Below are positions 23,513 to 34,529 of a DNA stretch of 64,000 nt, piece by piece. The translations under genes and the position numbers were made by a program. Position 1 is the first letter of the stretch; the number at the start of each line of letters is the position of its first letter. Origin of the DNA: Ancistrus triradiatus (lineage: Eukaryota; Chordata; Actinopteri; Siluriformes; Loricariidae); the NCBI GenBank assembly GCA_025084515.1, contig JAJAGP010000244.1, forward strand, positions 317,027 to 381,026, written 5' to 3'. The notes below the pieces were generated by a model. The model was not told the DNA's origin and ran no database searches. It was given only the letters and a program-made list of their open reading frames with translations.

Positions 23513-24087
23513 TGTCACATTCACTCGCTCACCTGCTTGCCATGCCCACCTTCCACTGCGTTCCATCACCTTCCACTGCTTTCTTGCGCTTTCTCTCTTC
23601 TCCTCCTTCTATCACCTGTACCTGCCTCTTGTTTCTAGTGCATTCCACGTCCCTATATATACCGCTCACCTCCACAGACTCATCGCTGAGTCTTGTGGTC
23701 CCTACCATGTCACAAGCCCCTTCTATTCTATCACGTCTCTAGCGTGTTTACGCTCGTCTCCTCATCATTCTATCCGCTTCTCTACCTTCCGTACCGCTTC
23801 CTAGTATCGCGTCCTTCACTATCATGCATCTTATCGTTTTTCAAGCCTCTATCACGTCACCTACTGTGTCTCTCACTCCGTCCGTGATCCGTTCGCGTAA
23901 TCTCCTCGTTAAACGCCTGGTTTGCCGGTATTCCTATTCTAGTCCTAGTTCCGATCCTTAATCTCGTGTGTAAGTTCTGTGTTCCGTTATCGTGTCGGTA
24001 ACTTGTTTCAGTTTCTTCAATAAACGCCGCCTGTGTTCAGATCACCCTCCCTGCGTGTGCTTCCTGAAACGTACAGCCGGCGTGACA
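23513..24087 (+). repeat. 3' LTR of the 19.5-24.1 kb element
   Basis: 575 bp copy of the 5' LTR, starting TGTCACATTC and ending GCGTGACA. Differences from the 5' LTR are scattered substitutions and a few short indels, a few per cent overall, so the insertion is not very recent. Confidence 0.92.
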
Positions 24088-24092
24088 ATCTA

Positions 24093-25026
24093 CAGAAGCC
24101 AATATATTTAATATGTGGGAGGCTGGGTAAATATAAGCAAAATATTTTACGTTATTGAAGCATAATTGACAAAATATAATTTATTTTAATAAACAAACAT
24201 AAAATATAGAGCTCAAAAAGTTAAAGCGAGTATGCTTTGGGGCATTTGTTTGGATCAAAGCAGTAATGATTATACTATATATTTCAGAACTCATCCTGCT
24301 TCTTTCAGCAGTCACATCATCAGTAAAGACAAGCTTTCCACTTCATAGCCATGCATGCCATTGCCAACTTGTTTCACAGATTATGTATTTTCCTTTGGCT
24401 CGCAAGTACTTCCTTTTTTTCACAGTTTCCATATTCAATCACTCTCCTTCAGGTTAATCTTCATCACATCTGTCCAAAAGACTCTGTCCTAGACAACAGG
24501 CTTTTGTTGTCATTTTTAAACCAAAATTCAACCCCGACTGTCTACTGTAAAGAAAAACAGTTGGTTGATTCTTGTGGGGAAATCTGTAATGCTACGGTAT
24601 TTTTCCCTACGACATCTCAACTTCATACTGGATAGTGTCCTAGATCTGTTCTTCTCATTTTCATTTGGTTGGCTAGCTTGTACATGAAGTACAGACATTC
24701 ACTATTAAAGTAAAAAGAAAATACAGGTATTCTGCTGAAATTGCATTTTTAATGACATTTTTACATTTTTTAAAAGCACAATAATATGTATATTGGACCA
24801 TGCATTTAGAATAATAACAACATTATTCAAATAAATAATGAAAACATTATTACAATTCCAGTTGTGTTGGTTGTCACATGCAGACACAATTGTATTTGTC
24901 TGAGGGAGTGGAGGCTGGTCAGAATCATCCCTGTCCTGTTTACACTTGCATGCTGTGTTCTCCAAGATAGGCACCATGACTCTGTCAAGGAAATGTGGGA
25001 ATAAAACATGAAAATAAATACAGTGG
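24093..25026. other. No recognised gene
   Basis: AT-rich sequence. Frames at 24266-24635 and 24705-24977 show no domain I recognise. Confidence 0.4.
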
Positions 25027-25168
25027 TATATTACGAGCCAGTCTTGTGCCGCTAGAGGGTGGCGTTGGCTTGTTTGTCACACAGATACGGGTGTGGTATT
25101 GTGATCGCGCCTGCGCCGGTCTTAATAGGCGCTTATCATGTTATTGGCGACACCTGGGAGCTCAGGTA

Positions 25169-26726
25169 CAGTGGGGCAAAAAAGTATTTAGTCAGCCACT
25201 AATTGTGAGACTCCTACTTGTGAGACTCTCCTACTCTAATGAGAGAGATCTGTACTTTTCATCATAGGTTACACTTAAACTATGAGAAACAAAATGAGAA
25301 AAAAAAATTGCCAGAAAATCACATTGTAGGATTTTTAAAGAATTGAATTGTAAATTATGGTGGAAAATAAGTATTTGGTCACTCACAAACAAGCAAGATT
25401 TCTGGCTCTCACAGACCTGTAAGTTCTTCTTGAAGAAGCTCTTCTGTCCTCCCACTTGTTACCTGTATTAATGGGCACCTGTTTTGACCTCGTTATCTGT
25501 ATAAAAGACACCTGTCCACAGTCTCAAACAGTCAGACTCCAAACTCAACCATGGCCAAGACCAAAGAGCTGTTGAAGGACACCAGGAAGAAAATTGTAGA
25601 CCTGCATCAGGCTGGGAAGAGTGAATCTACAATAGGCAAGCAGGTTGGTGTGAATAAATCAACTGTGGGAGCAATTGTAAGAAAATGGAAAACATACAAG
25701 ACCATTTATAATCTTTCTTGATCTGGGACCCCACGCAAGATTTCATCCCGTGGGGTCAAAATGATCATGAGAACGGTGAACAAAAATCCCAGAACTACAC
25801 GGAGGGACCTGATGAATGCAGAGAGCTGAGACCAACATAACAAAGGCTACCATCAGTAACACACTACACCAAGAGGGACTCAGATCCTGCTTAAGGCTGT
25901 ACATGTCCAGGCCCATCTGCAGTTTGCCGGAGAGCATATGGATGATCCAGAAGAGGATTGGAAGAATATTATGTGGTCAGATGAAACCAAAACAGAACTT
26001 TTTGGTAAAAACTCAACTTCATCGTGTTTGGAGGAAGAAGAATGCTGAGTTGCAGCCCAAGAACACCATACCTACTGGGAAGCTTGGGGGTGGAAACATC
26101 ATGCTTTGGAGCTGTTTTTTTGCAAAGGGGGCAGGACGACTGATCTTTGTTAAGGGAAGAATGAACGGGGCCATGTTTAGTGAGATTTTAACCAAAAATC
26201 TCCTTCCATCATTGAAGATGGAACGTGGCTGGGTCTTTCAGCATGACAATGATCCCAAACACACCACTCGGGAAATGAAGGAGTGGCTCCGTAAAAAGCA
26301 TTTCAAGGTCCTGGAGTGGCCTAGCCAGTCTCCAGACCTCAACCCCATAGAAAATTTGTGGAGGGAGTTGAAAGTCTGTGTTTCCCAGCGACAGCCCCAA
26401 AACATCACTGCTCTAGAGGAGATTTGCATGGAGGAATGGACCAAAATACCAGCTACAGTGTGTACCTTTGTCATTGCCAACAAAGGTTATGTTACAAAGT
26501 ATTGAGTTGAACTGTTGTTATTGACCAAATACTTATTTTCCACCATAATTTACAATTAAATTCTTTACATATAATACAATGTGATTTCCTGAATTTTTTT
26601 TCTCATTTTGTTTCTTATAGTTGAAGTGTACCTATGATGAAAATTACAGACCTTTCTCATCTTTCTAAGTAGGAAAACTTGCACAATCAGCACTAAACTT
26701 GCACTAAATACTTTTTTGCCTCACTG
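25169..26726 (+). mobile_element. Tc1-B element copy 2, full length
   Basis: Starts CAGTGGGGCAAAAAAGTATT and ends TTTTTTGCCTCACTG between TA dinucleotides (25167-25168, 26727-26728). It splits the 5' direct repeat of the surrounding LTR element, and the intact repeat at 28411 shows the empty site sequence CAGGTATATAGGAGC. Confidence 0.93.
25551..26505 (+). pseudogene. Tc1-B transposase copy 2, disrupted
   Basis: Starts at ATG 25551 (MAKTKELLKDTRKKIVDL), with an HTH (GKQVGVNKSTVGAIVRKW), then stops and a frameshift near 25720-25830. From 25816 the frame is open to the stop at 26505 with MKPKQNFLVK (first catalytic region shifted), FQHDNDPKHTTREM (second Asp) and SPDLNPIENLWREL (Glu). The terminal part is shortened by a deletion near 26460. 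It is the best preserved of the three Tc1-B copies, but not intact. Confidence 0.85.
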
Positions 26727-26759
26727 TATATAAGAGCTTACCTGAGCACTGTTGGGTGT

Positions 26760-27478
26760 CGCATCTTTATCTATGTAACAGCGATTTATCCCCAGACCTC
26801 ATCTGTCTCGCATGTGCTCATTCGTGGTTTGTTTTGTTCTCATGTTAGGGAGATTGGTTAGACCTGTCTCGCAAAGGAGGTAGGTCATGTAGGACTAAAA
26901 GGTCCAAGGTACGTTAAGGCTCATGCGCCTTTGTCCCCTTCTCGGTTTTGCCATCTTCCTTGTTTGCCAACAGCCCTCTGGGCTTTAATTCACCCCTCCC
27001 TCTTCAGTCTTAGATTGGGAAAAGTAGCGCTCCCCACGTGATCACACTCGGAAAGGCGCTGTGCTGCTTACTTAGTCTCATCTTTTCACTTTCACGTCCA
27101 AATTACACTTCCTTAAGCCACGGGAGAACCGTGATTCGCTTTCGCGCAGACCTGCTTACGCCATTGGTGCAGTGGAGCTACGCCGTAAGCTTACCTCAGC
27201 TTAGGGGTGCTGACGGAGCCTCTTTACTTTTGAAATTCTGTTTCATTTATCTTCAGTATTTGAGTGGCACGTTTGGTTAAAACAGCCATTTCCAACACCT
27301 CTGCCCAGGATTTGATTCTCAGTCACTGAAGTTGTTTTCTTTTTTCCGTTTAATTTATTTTCTTTTCTTTTAATTATCTTGGTTCACCATTTCCATCTGG
27401 AGCTATCTGCAATTGGGTCCTAAAATACTTTTTATTATATTATATTTTTTTATTTTCACGGTTCGCCTTTGTTTCATT
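26760..27478 (+). other. 5' untranslated interior of the LTR element
   Basis: Between the 5' repeat and the gag-like start lies GC-richer sequence with TTTATTTTCTTTTC-type pyrimidine stretches. No coding domain is recognised. Confidence 0.4.
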
Positions 27479-27970
27479 ATGGCGAACTGTAACAGAAAGC
27501 TGCGACTAATATTTGGACACAGCATTAGCTCCTGGACCTCCAGTATGGAGTTCCCCACTCGCTGGAGATGGCGTCATCAGTCTCTGGTTGGGTCCCACTT
27601 AGCTTTAGGAAGTCCATCCTTTACTCTTGGGTCAGTGATGATCCAGTGTGGCATCCCGACTCTGCTGAGCCGCGCAGTCACTTTGCTTTGTCTCCACCCA
27701 CCACTTACATGGACCCTTACCCACAGGTGGAGCCCATCGACCTGCCCAGTATTTTTACTTTTGTCAGGGCCCCAAACAGGATGCTGAATATGTGAGGGAT
27801 TTCAACCAGCTAGCTGTGGGTTCTGGCCTTAATCACTGGTCGTTAATTCAAGCATGGCCTCAACAAAGCGCTAAGGGACGAGCTTTTGTCAGTCCTCTTC
27901 CTTGCCGAGCTTTATGACATTGCCATAAATGCAGACTTCCGCATTCAGAGGGCCAGTGAGAGGGCTGGTT
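27479..27970 (+). pseudogene. Gypsy-type gag remnant, frameshifted
   Basis: ATG 27479 (MANCNRKLRL) opens a frame, but recognisable gag sequence is spread over frames. At 27790-27965 it reads in pieces FNQLAVGSGLNHW, GLNKALRDELLSVLF and LYDIAINADFRIQRASER. These match the pattern of the retrotransposon gag C-terminal core (GL...lrDEL...L.e.i.lAi.iD.Ri.eR). Two or more frameshifts separate them. Confidence 0.6.
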
Positions 27971-27974
27971 TGGC

Positions 27975-28255
27975 CCACTAGCTCCGTACCTGAGCACGTT
28001 AGCTCCGTACCTGAGCTGTTAGAGCCACCTGGCTCCATACCTGAGCATGCTGCACCTCTTAGCTCCGTACCTGAACATTTTAGCTTCATACCTGAGCCAT
28101 TAGCACCGCCTAGCGCCATACCTGAGCACACCGCGCCTCTTAAATCCATACCTGAGCATGTTGGTGCCGTACCTGAGCCGTTAGCGCTGCCTAGCTCCGT
28201 ACCTGAACATGTCGTGCATTGTAGCTCTGTACCTGAGCCCATTGTGCTGACCCTG
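27975..28255 (+). repeat. Degenerate S-x-PE repeat block
   Basis: About ten imperfect units built on TCCGTACCTGAGCA-type sequence, coding SVPEHV, SIPEHA, FIPEPL and similar. Unit length varies (about 24-36 bp). The block sits between gag and the 3' repeat, as the arrays do in the two other LTR elements. Confidence 0.75.
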
Positions 28256-28831
28256 TGCCAGGGTCGCTACCGCCGACCTCTGCGCTATGGTGACCTCAGT
28301 GCCAATGTCATTGGCGCCTCTTTGCCCAGCCAGGTGACTTGTGCTAACCTTTTTCATTGGCCTTGTCGGATCTAGCTTCACCCCTGAACAGGGTACTATT
28401 ATGGGGGTACTATTACAAGCCAGTCTTGTGCTGCTAGAGGGCGGCATTGGCTCGTTTGTCACGCAGGGATGGGTTCGGTATTGTGATCGCAACTGCGCCG
28501 ATCTTAATAGCCGCCTATCATGTTATTGGCGATACCTGGGAGCTCAGGTATATAGGAGCTTACCTGAGCACTGTGACATCTAGTATTACATGGTTCTGTG
28601 GTTCTATATAGTTTCGTAGCTCTTTAGCAACTTATGTATTGAGTGTTCTTCTGCCTGGATGGAATGAAAACGTGCAGTGATACTGGCCCTTTGTGGATCA
28701 AAATAAACATCCTTGGAAATGGACCTGCACATTGTTGAACTACATAATTGCAGGGGAAGTGTGAAAATTCAGATAGCACAGGAATATTTCATCAAGTTTC
28801 TGGTTTTACAACTTTTAGATTTGATGTGAAG

Positions 28832-28957
28832 GCAACAAGATGTAATTTATATAGCGCTTTTTACAATGGAGCATTGTCTCAAAGCAACTTTACAAGTTTA
28901 GATTATCTCCTAATAACTACGTCCATTCCCAAATTGAGCAAGCCTAGGGCGACAGTA
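28832..28957 (-). mobile_element. L2 LINE 3' tail, reverse
   Basis: The reverse complement shows GCCCTAGGCTTGCTCAATTT, GATAATCTAAACTTGTAAAG and AAAAAGCGCTATATAAATTA, matching the terminal part of the L2 copy at 55640-55770. Confidence 0.78.
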
Positions 28958-28959
28958 AT

Positions 28960-30038
28960 ATGTACTACAATAATTAAATTGCACCCCCTACCCCGTAAAC
29001 CAAAATGCTAGAGAATGGAACACACACAAACTGTCTGTTGTATTACTGTAACTGCTGAATTACTGAGAATGTGAACTTTAAAAAAAAAAAAAATTTTTAA
29101 GATTTTTAAAAAGTCAATACAGCCATACATCGTGATATTTTTTTCGTGATTTACTACATCTATTTTTTTCCATGATATACTACACTGATTTTCAGCTCAA
29201 AGCAACTATTTTTTTGAAGGAAGACAAAACACATTTTAAATGGGATGTAAACTACAATCTCCATCCTGTAGATGTTGCAGTACAGGATTTTGATTCAGTT
29301 TGTCCGCTGAATTATCAATATGATGTGATGTATTACATTATTAACTTGTATTTGATGTGTTAACTTGTATTTTCAGTGAAGTATGTGGAATATCGCAATA
29401 TGCATCATGACAGAACGTTTCGTGATACAATTGTATAGTGACCCATGTATTATGATGTGTCTCGTCCTTTCCAATACCCATCCCTACCTATCAGCATCAT
29501 CCTGATCATCTCAACCTAATTATAATCATATCTGTCATAAGATAATAAAGGCTGTGAAGGTTTGATGTGGATTATAGCAGCTGCTGGTAGAACTCCTCAT
29601 CACTTTAAACAAAGCTGACACATACTGAAGGGACCTCAAGGTACCACCACTGACCATGTGAATACTAAAAATCACAAGACATCTTTCTATAATAGAACAG
29701 CTTCACACCTAGTTGATCATATGTCACATTCTGGGCTAGAAAAAGTTTGAGAAATGTCTACTTCTAGAAGCTCCCTTTAAAAATCAGTAGACATTTGTCA
29801 CCTGAACTCATCTGAGTCAACATGAGTTGATTCTAAAGTGACAGCTCTATTCTCAAATAGCCCCATACAGAAATGTTGATGCTAGGCAGTGCCAGAGAGT
29901 GCCAGAAAGCCACTAAATGCAATTAATACCTATATAATGTTGGTATGTGTCTGCACTTAATCCACATCACTGCTCAGTTTGTTGTCAGTGTTCAGCTGAA
30001 AGGAGCACATCATGCATAGTAATTTCACTTTTTAAAGT
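28960..30038. other. No recognised gene
   Basis: AT-rich. GATACAATTGTATAG near 29420 and ACCCATCCCTA near 29485 resemble a terminal part of a common fish DNA repeat, but I cannot define its limits. Confidence 0.4.
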
Positions 30039-30171
30039 ATAACCCCAACTCCAATAAAGTTGGGACGTTGTGTAAAACATAAATAAAAACAGAATATGAT
30101 GATTTGCAAATCCCTTTTCAACCCATATTCAATTGAATACACTGCAAAGACAAGATATTTAATGTTCAAAC

Positions 30172-31062
30172 TGTTACGAGTCGCCATCCCAACATTATGG
30201 CGCTCCGTGAAAACAAAAGAATAAACTAGGTGAGGACCCAATCGCAGTTAGCTCAAGATGGAAGAAGTGAACCAAAATATAAATGAGTGAAAAGAAAAAG
30301 GTTCACAAAAAGAAAGCCACCTCAGTAGCTGGGATTTGAACCCTGGTCGGCTGGGTCAGTGCTATGTAGATTTACCGAACACGCTACCAGACCACTGAGG
30401 CATACCCAAACAAATAACTAACAAAAACAGGCTCCTGTGTGTGTGAGGGAAAGCTCACACACGCACACACAGAAGCTCAGGCTCACGCAGGGGGGAGAGC
30501 GAAGGGAGGGGTGATAGACGTCACCCCACGCGAACGAGCCTGAAAAAGGGCCGGATCGCCCAGGCGCAGAACAGCACTAAGCATCCGGGAACGAGGAAAG
30601 AATCGAAGCAATCGCTAAAAAGTGATCGCAAAAACACAAAAGAAAACGAAATGGCTTATCCTACGCTATAACTAAACCCTGAACAGAAGGTTACCTCAGG
30701 CTTCCCAGTCCTACAGGAACTGAGCCCCTAAGCGGGCTCAGTCCGTTCGCTGTCCCTGACCAACTCAAAAAAAGGAGGAGAAAAAACGATCGCTCAAAAG
30801 CCGGGGTCTGCTCTGTGAGAGCGTGAGATGGGTGAGGTCTCGTGTGTACGTGTGGGGATCACAGAATGCACCGCGGAAGCGAGGCGAACCGCATACGGTG
30901 TACGAGAGTGCCATGCTGTCAGTGCAAGAGCAAGCTCTTAAATAATGCTGCTGACAGCTGATGGCAATCGTGCCACAATCAATGGCTGCGTGCACAATAT
31001 AGCCAAGTCGGCATTACCATCAGTACCTGGGGGACATCCACACAGTGCTGGGGGTCGTTACA
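30172..31062 (-). mobile_element. LTR-like insert with tRNA-like domain, copy 1
   Basis: 891 bp bounded by TGTTACGA and TCGTTACA, an imperfect inverted pair ending in TG and CA as in LTRs; minus orientation is suggested by AATAAA-type and promoter-like layout. It interrupts E1. I found no clear target duplication, and no internal retroelement genes, so solo LTR is an inference. Confidence 0.5.
30320..30400 (-). ncRNA. tRNA-like domain 1 (81 nt)
   Basis: On the minus strand the ends CCTCAGT and ACTGAGG form a perfect 7-bp acceptor-like stem. Between them lie GTGGTCTGGTAGCGTG, like a D-arm with A box, and GGGTTCAAATCCC, a perfect T-arm with B box. The middle is not a clear anticodon arm. It is a tRNA-derived domain rather than a normal tRNA gene. 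Its 81-nt length equals copy 2. Confidence 0.5.
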
Positions 31063-31594
31063 GATTTTTTCTTAATTAAGGACCCAAATGCAGTTAGCTC
31101 CAGATGTAATTAATGAACCAAAATAGAAATAAAAAAGAAACTAAATATACAGAAGGAAAACTGCCTCAGTGGCTGGGAATTGAACCCTGGGCAGACTCAT
31201 CAATAAGTAGTGATTTAACCGACCGCACCACAAGACCACTGAGGATCTAAATGAACAAACAGCCAACGAGCCTCTGTGAGTGAGGACAAGCAACACTAGC
31301 CCACACACATAGAAGCTCAGACTGATGCTAGAGGGAGAGCGAAGGGAGGGGGGCTGACATCACCCCGCATGCGCGAGCCCCAAAAAGGACGGGCGCACTG
31401 CCTAGCGTGTGCACAGCGCGAGTTACGTTCCTTGCTGGGACATGCAGGCACAGAACAGTGCTCAGCATCCGAGGGCAAGGAAAGGAATAAAAACGGAAGT
31501 GCGTGATCGCTAGAAATGAGGGGTTAAACCGAAAGTAAACTAAAATAAACCAAAGGCTCAGTCGTTCACAAAAAGGATGGGGCTCATCACTTTG
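31063..31594 (-). mobile_element. LTR-like insert, copy 2 (partial)
   Basis: Shares with copy 1 the order GGACCCAA.GCAGTTAGCTC, the tRNA-like domain, GAGAGCGAAGGGAGGGG and the CATCCGAGGGCAAGGAA region, at moderate divergence. E1 sequence resumes at about 31595 (AGCAAAGAGTCCAACAGTTT). Confidence 0.5.
31164..31244 (-). ncRNA. tRNA-like domain 2 (81 nt)
   Basis: Minus strand: CCTCAGTGG pairs with CCACTGAGG (9 bp), and GGGTTCAATTCCC is a perfect T-arm. The 5' part TGGTCTTGTGGTGCGG is D-arm-like. The central loop differs from copy 1 while both stems are kept. Confidence 0.5.
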
Positions 31595-31639
31595 AGAGCA
31601 ACTCCGTGAGCAAAGAGTCCAACAGTTTAAGAACAACGT

Positions 31640-32450
31640 TTCTCAATGTGCAATTGCAAGGAATTTAGGGATTTCATCATCTACAGTCCTTAATATCATC
31701 AAAAGATTCAGAAAATCTGGAGAAATCTCTGTAAGTAAGCGGTAAGGCTGAAAACCAACATTGAATGCCTGTGACCTTCAATCCCTCAGGTGGCACTGCA
31801 TTAAAAACCGACATCATTCTGTAACGGATATTACCACATGGGCTCAGGAACACTTCAGAAAACCACTGTCAGTGAACACAGTTTGTCGCTCCATCTACAA
31901 ATGCAAGTTAAAACTCTACCATGCAAAGTGAAAGCCATATACACTATCAACAACACCCAAAAACGCCACCGGCTTCTCTGGGCCCGAGCTCATCTGAGAT
32001 GGACTGACGCAAAGTGGAAAAGTGTCCTGTGGTCTGACGAGTCCACATTTCAAATTGTTTTTGGAAACCATGGATGTCGTGTCCTCGGGGCCAAAGAGGA
32101 AAAGGACTGTCCGGATTGTTGTCAGTGCCAGCATCTCTGATGGTATGGGGTGTGTTAGTGCTCATGGCATGGGTAACTTCTGTGAAGGCACCATTAATGC
32201 TTCAAACATTGTTGTTTTGTGGTAAAAGATTGTGGGTACTAGACTGACCTGCCTGCAGTTCCGTCTCCCATTGAAAATGTGTGGTGCATTATGAAGCGCA
32301 AAATACAACAATGGAGACCCCGAACTGTCTAGCAACTGAAGTTGTACATGAACAAGAATGGAAATAATTCCACCTACAAATTTTCAACAATTAGTGTCCT
32401 CAGTTCCCAGACGCTTATTGAGTGTTGTTAAAAGGACAGGTGATTTAACA
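31640..32450 (+). pseudogene. E1 transposase, disrupted
   Basis: Transposase of the Tc1/mariner group. The HTH part (FRDFIIYSP region, then SSTVLNIIKRFRKSG-like) is followed by VLWSDESTFQIVFGNHG with the first catalytic Asp at about 32036. The frame breaks at about 32110-32150, the second Asp region is deleted (32228), and the end reads RPRTV-like and EWK-type residues before GTTGTTAAAAGGACAGGTGA. A 100-codon open stretch (31838-32140) is only the middle of the gene. Confidence 0.75.
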
Positions 32451-32689
32451 CAGTGGTAAACATGCTCCTGTCCCAACTTTTTTGGAACGTGTTACAGACA
32501 TCACATTCATAATGAGTGAATATTTGCAAAAATCAATAAAGTTTATCCGTTTGAACATTAAATATCTTGTCTTTGTAGTGTATTTGGGTTAATATAGGTT
32601 GAAAAGAATTTGCAAGTCATTGTATTCTGTTTTTATTTATGTTTTACACAATGTCCCAACTTCATTGGAAATGGAGCTTGTACTTGTTG

Positions 32690-33155
32690 AATTATAGACA
32701 CTCCGTTGTATGCAATTCCTGTTCATGTGTTGAAGTTGCTGTGGTCCATTTTTGGACTTATATACACGACATGATACATCTATTAGATCCAGATAATGGA
32801 CCTGCTTTATGTATACTCTTTGGGTAATGGGAAGATGGCAGTGCTTTTTGTTTACCAAATTCAAGTTATTTTCCTTCTCTCTCTTGCAATCTTGCTTATT
32901 TTTATCCTAAAACTATCTTTGTAAAGGTATAAAGCTGAAAATATGAAACCAAATATAGAGTCAAACATACATACACTTAATAATTGAAACACATTCCTTT
33001 GTTTTCAGTTTCACGACAGTGCTTTGACCTATGAGGGATGAATCACACTGCTGCAAATCCCAGCAATGCTTACTATTTTTGCCTTCTGCTGTGCACATCA
33101 GGGGTGACTCTAAAGACAGGCAATTCATTTTACTCCTTAATTCATTTTTATTCCT
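32690..33155. other. No recognised gene
   Basis: AT-rich sequence without recognised domain or repeat. Confidence 0.4.
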
Positions 33156-33156
33156 A

Positions 33157-34515
33157 CAGTGGGAAAAAGTATTTAGTCAGCCACTGATTGTGTAAGTTAT
33201 CCTACTTAGAAAGATGAGAGAGGTCTGTAATTTTCATCATAGGTAGACTTCAATTAGGCAAAATGAGGGAAAAAATCCAGGAAATCAGATGGTAGGATTT
33301 TTAAAGAATTTTATTGTAAATCATGGTGGAAAATAAGTATTTGGTCACGCTAAAACAAAGCAAGATTTCTGGCTCTCACATACCTTCTTTTTTAAGAAGC
33401 TCTTCTGTCTTCCACTCATTACCTATATTAATGGCACCTGTTTGACCTCATTATCTGTAAAAAGGACACCTGTCCTCAGCGTCAAACAGTCAGACTACAA
33501 ACTCAACCATGGCCAAGAGCAAAAATCCCAGAACTACACGGAGGGACCTGTTGAATGACCTGCAGAGAGCTGGGAGCAAAGTAACAAAGGGTACCATCAG
33601 TACCACACTACACCGAGAGGGACTCAGATCCTGCAGTCCCCCTGCTTAAGCCAGTACATGTTCAGGCTCGTCTGAAGTTTGCCAGAGAGCATATGGATGA
33701 TCCAGAAGAGGATTGGGAGAATATCATGTGGTCAGATGAAACCAAAATAGAACTTTTTGGGAAAAACTTAACTCGTCGTGTTTGGAGAAAGAAGAATGCT
33801 GAGTTGCATCCCTAGAATACCATACCTACTTTGAAGGATGGGGGTGGAAACATCATTCTTTGGGGCTGTTTTCTGCAAAGGGGATAGGATGACTGATCTG
33901 TGTTAAGGGAAGAATGAACGGGGCCATGTATTGTGAGATTTTATGCCAAAACCTCCTTCCATCAGTGAGAGCATTGAAGATGGAACGTGGCTGGGTCTTC
34001 CAGCATGACAATGATCCCAAACACACCACTCAGGCAATGAAGGAGTGGCTCTGTAAAAAGCATTCCAAGGCCCTGGTGTGGCCTAGCCACTCTCCAGACC
34101 TCAACCCCATAGAAAATTTGTGGAGGGAGTTGAAAGTCTGTGTTTCCCAGTGACAGCCCCAAAACATCACTGCTCTAGAGAGATCTGCATGGAGGAATGG
34201 GCCAAAATATCAGCTACAGTTTGTGCATTCCTGGTGAAGACTTACAGGAAACGTTTGACCTCTGTCATTGCCAACAAAGGCTATGTTACAAAGTATTGAG
34301 TTGAACTTTTGTTATTGACCAAATACTTATTTTCCACCATAATTTACAACTAAATTCTTTAAAAATCCTACAATTTGATTTCCTGGATTTTTTTTTCGCA
34401 TTTTCTCTTTCATAGTTGAAGTGTACCTGTGATGAAAATGCCAGACCTCTGTCATGTTTCTAATTAGGAGAACTTGCACAATCAGTAACTGACTAAATAC
34501 TTTTTTGCCCCACGG
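33157..34515 (+). mobile_element. Tc1-B element copy 3
   Basis: Starts CAGTGGGAAAAAGTATTTAG and ends TTTTTTGCCCCACGG with TA on each side (33155-33156, 34516-34517). Shorter than copy 2 because the N-terminal half of the transposase is deleted. Confidence 0.9.
33509..34299 (+). pseudogene. Tc1-B transposase copy 3, N-terminal deletion
   Basis: ATGGCCAAGAGC at 33509 is followed directly by AAAAATCCCAGAACTACACG, which in copy 2 lies about 230 bp further on. The DNA-binding HTH is therefore missing. Catalytic parts remain: MWSDETKIELFGK, FQHDNDPKHTTQAM and SPDLNPIENLWREL, but in different frames with stops. The stop of the family is at 34297-34299. Confidence 0.85.
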
Positions 34516-34529
34516 TACTTAATTCAGTT

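Larger units (their letters stand above)
19506..24087 (+). mobile_element. Non-autonomous Gypsy-type LTR element, ATCTA TSD
   Basis: Two direct LTRs (19506-20076 and 23513-24087), each starting TGTCACATTC and ending TGACA, are flanked by ATCTA at 19501-19505 and 24088-24092. The interior has a gag remnant, long Pro/Ser-rich frames, a 27-bp array and a G-rich polypurine tract just before the 3' LTR. No protease, RT, RNase H or integrase sequence is present, so it must have relied on enzymes from another element. Confidence 0.93.
25029..28740 (+). mobile_element. Defective LTR element with gag remnant
   Basis: Direct repeats of about 165 bp bound it: copy A is 25029-25168 plus 26727-26752 (split by Tc1-B) and copy B is 28411-28574; both start TATTAC and hold GAGCCAGTCTTGTG-type sequence and end GAGCACTGT. 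The interior carries a broken gag-like region and a PE-rich repeat block, but no pol. A likely polyadenylation signal, AATAAA, lies at about 28702, so the 3' LTR may extend to about 28740. I could not match a target duplication, and exact ends are uncertain. Confidence 0.65.
30041..32680 (+). mobile_element. Mariner-like E1 element, interrupted
   Basis: The left terminus (AAAGTTGGGACGTTGTGTAA, 30056 on) and the right terminus (complement, ending ATGTCCCAACTTCATTGG, 32651 on) are inverted repeats of about 40 bp, with TA at both edges. Two LTR-like inserts (30172-31062 and about 31063-31594) sit just inside the left end. The remaining interior codes a transposase remnant. Family E2 (5662, 36690) is related. 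Confidence 0.82.

Noticed and set aside
30320..30400. Functional tRNA gene
   Set aside because: Acceptor stem and T-arm are good, but there is no clear anticodon arm and the sequence recurs within repeats.
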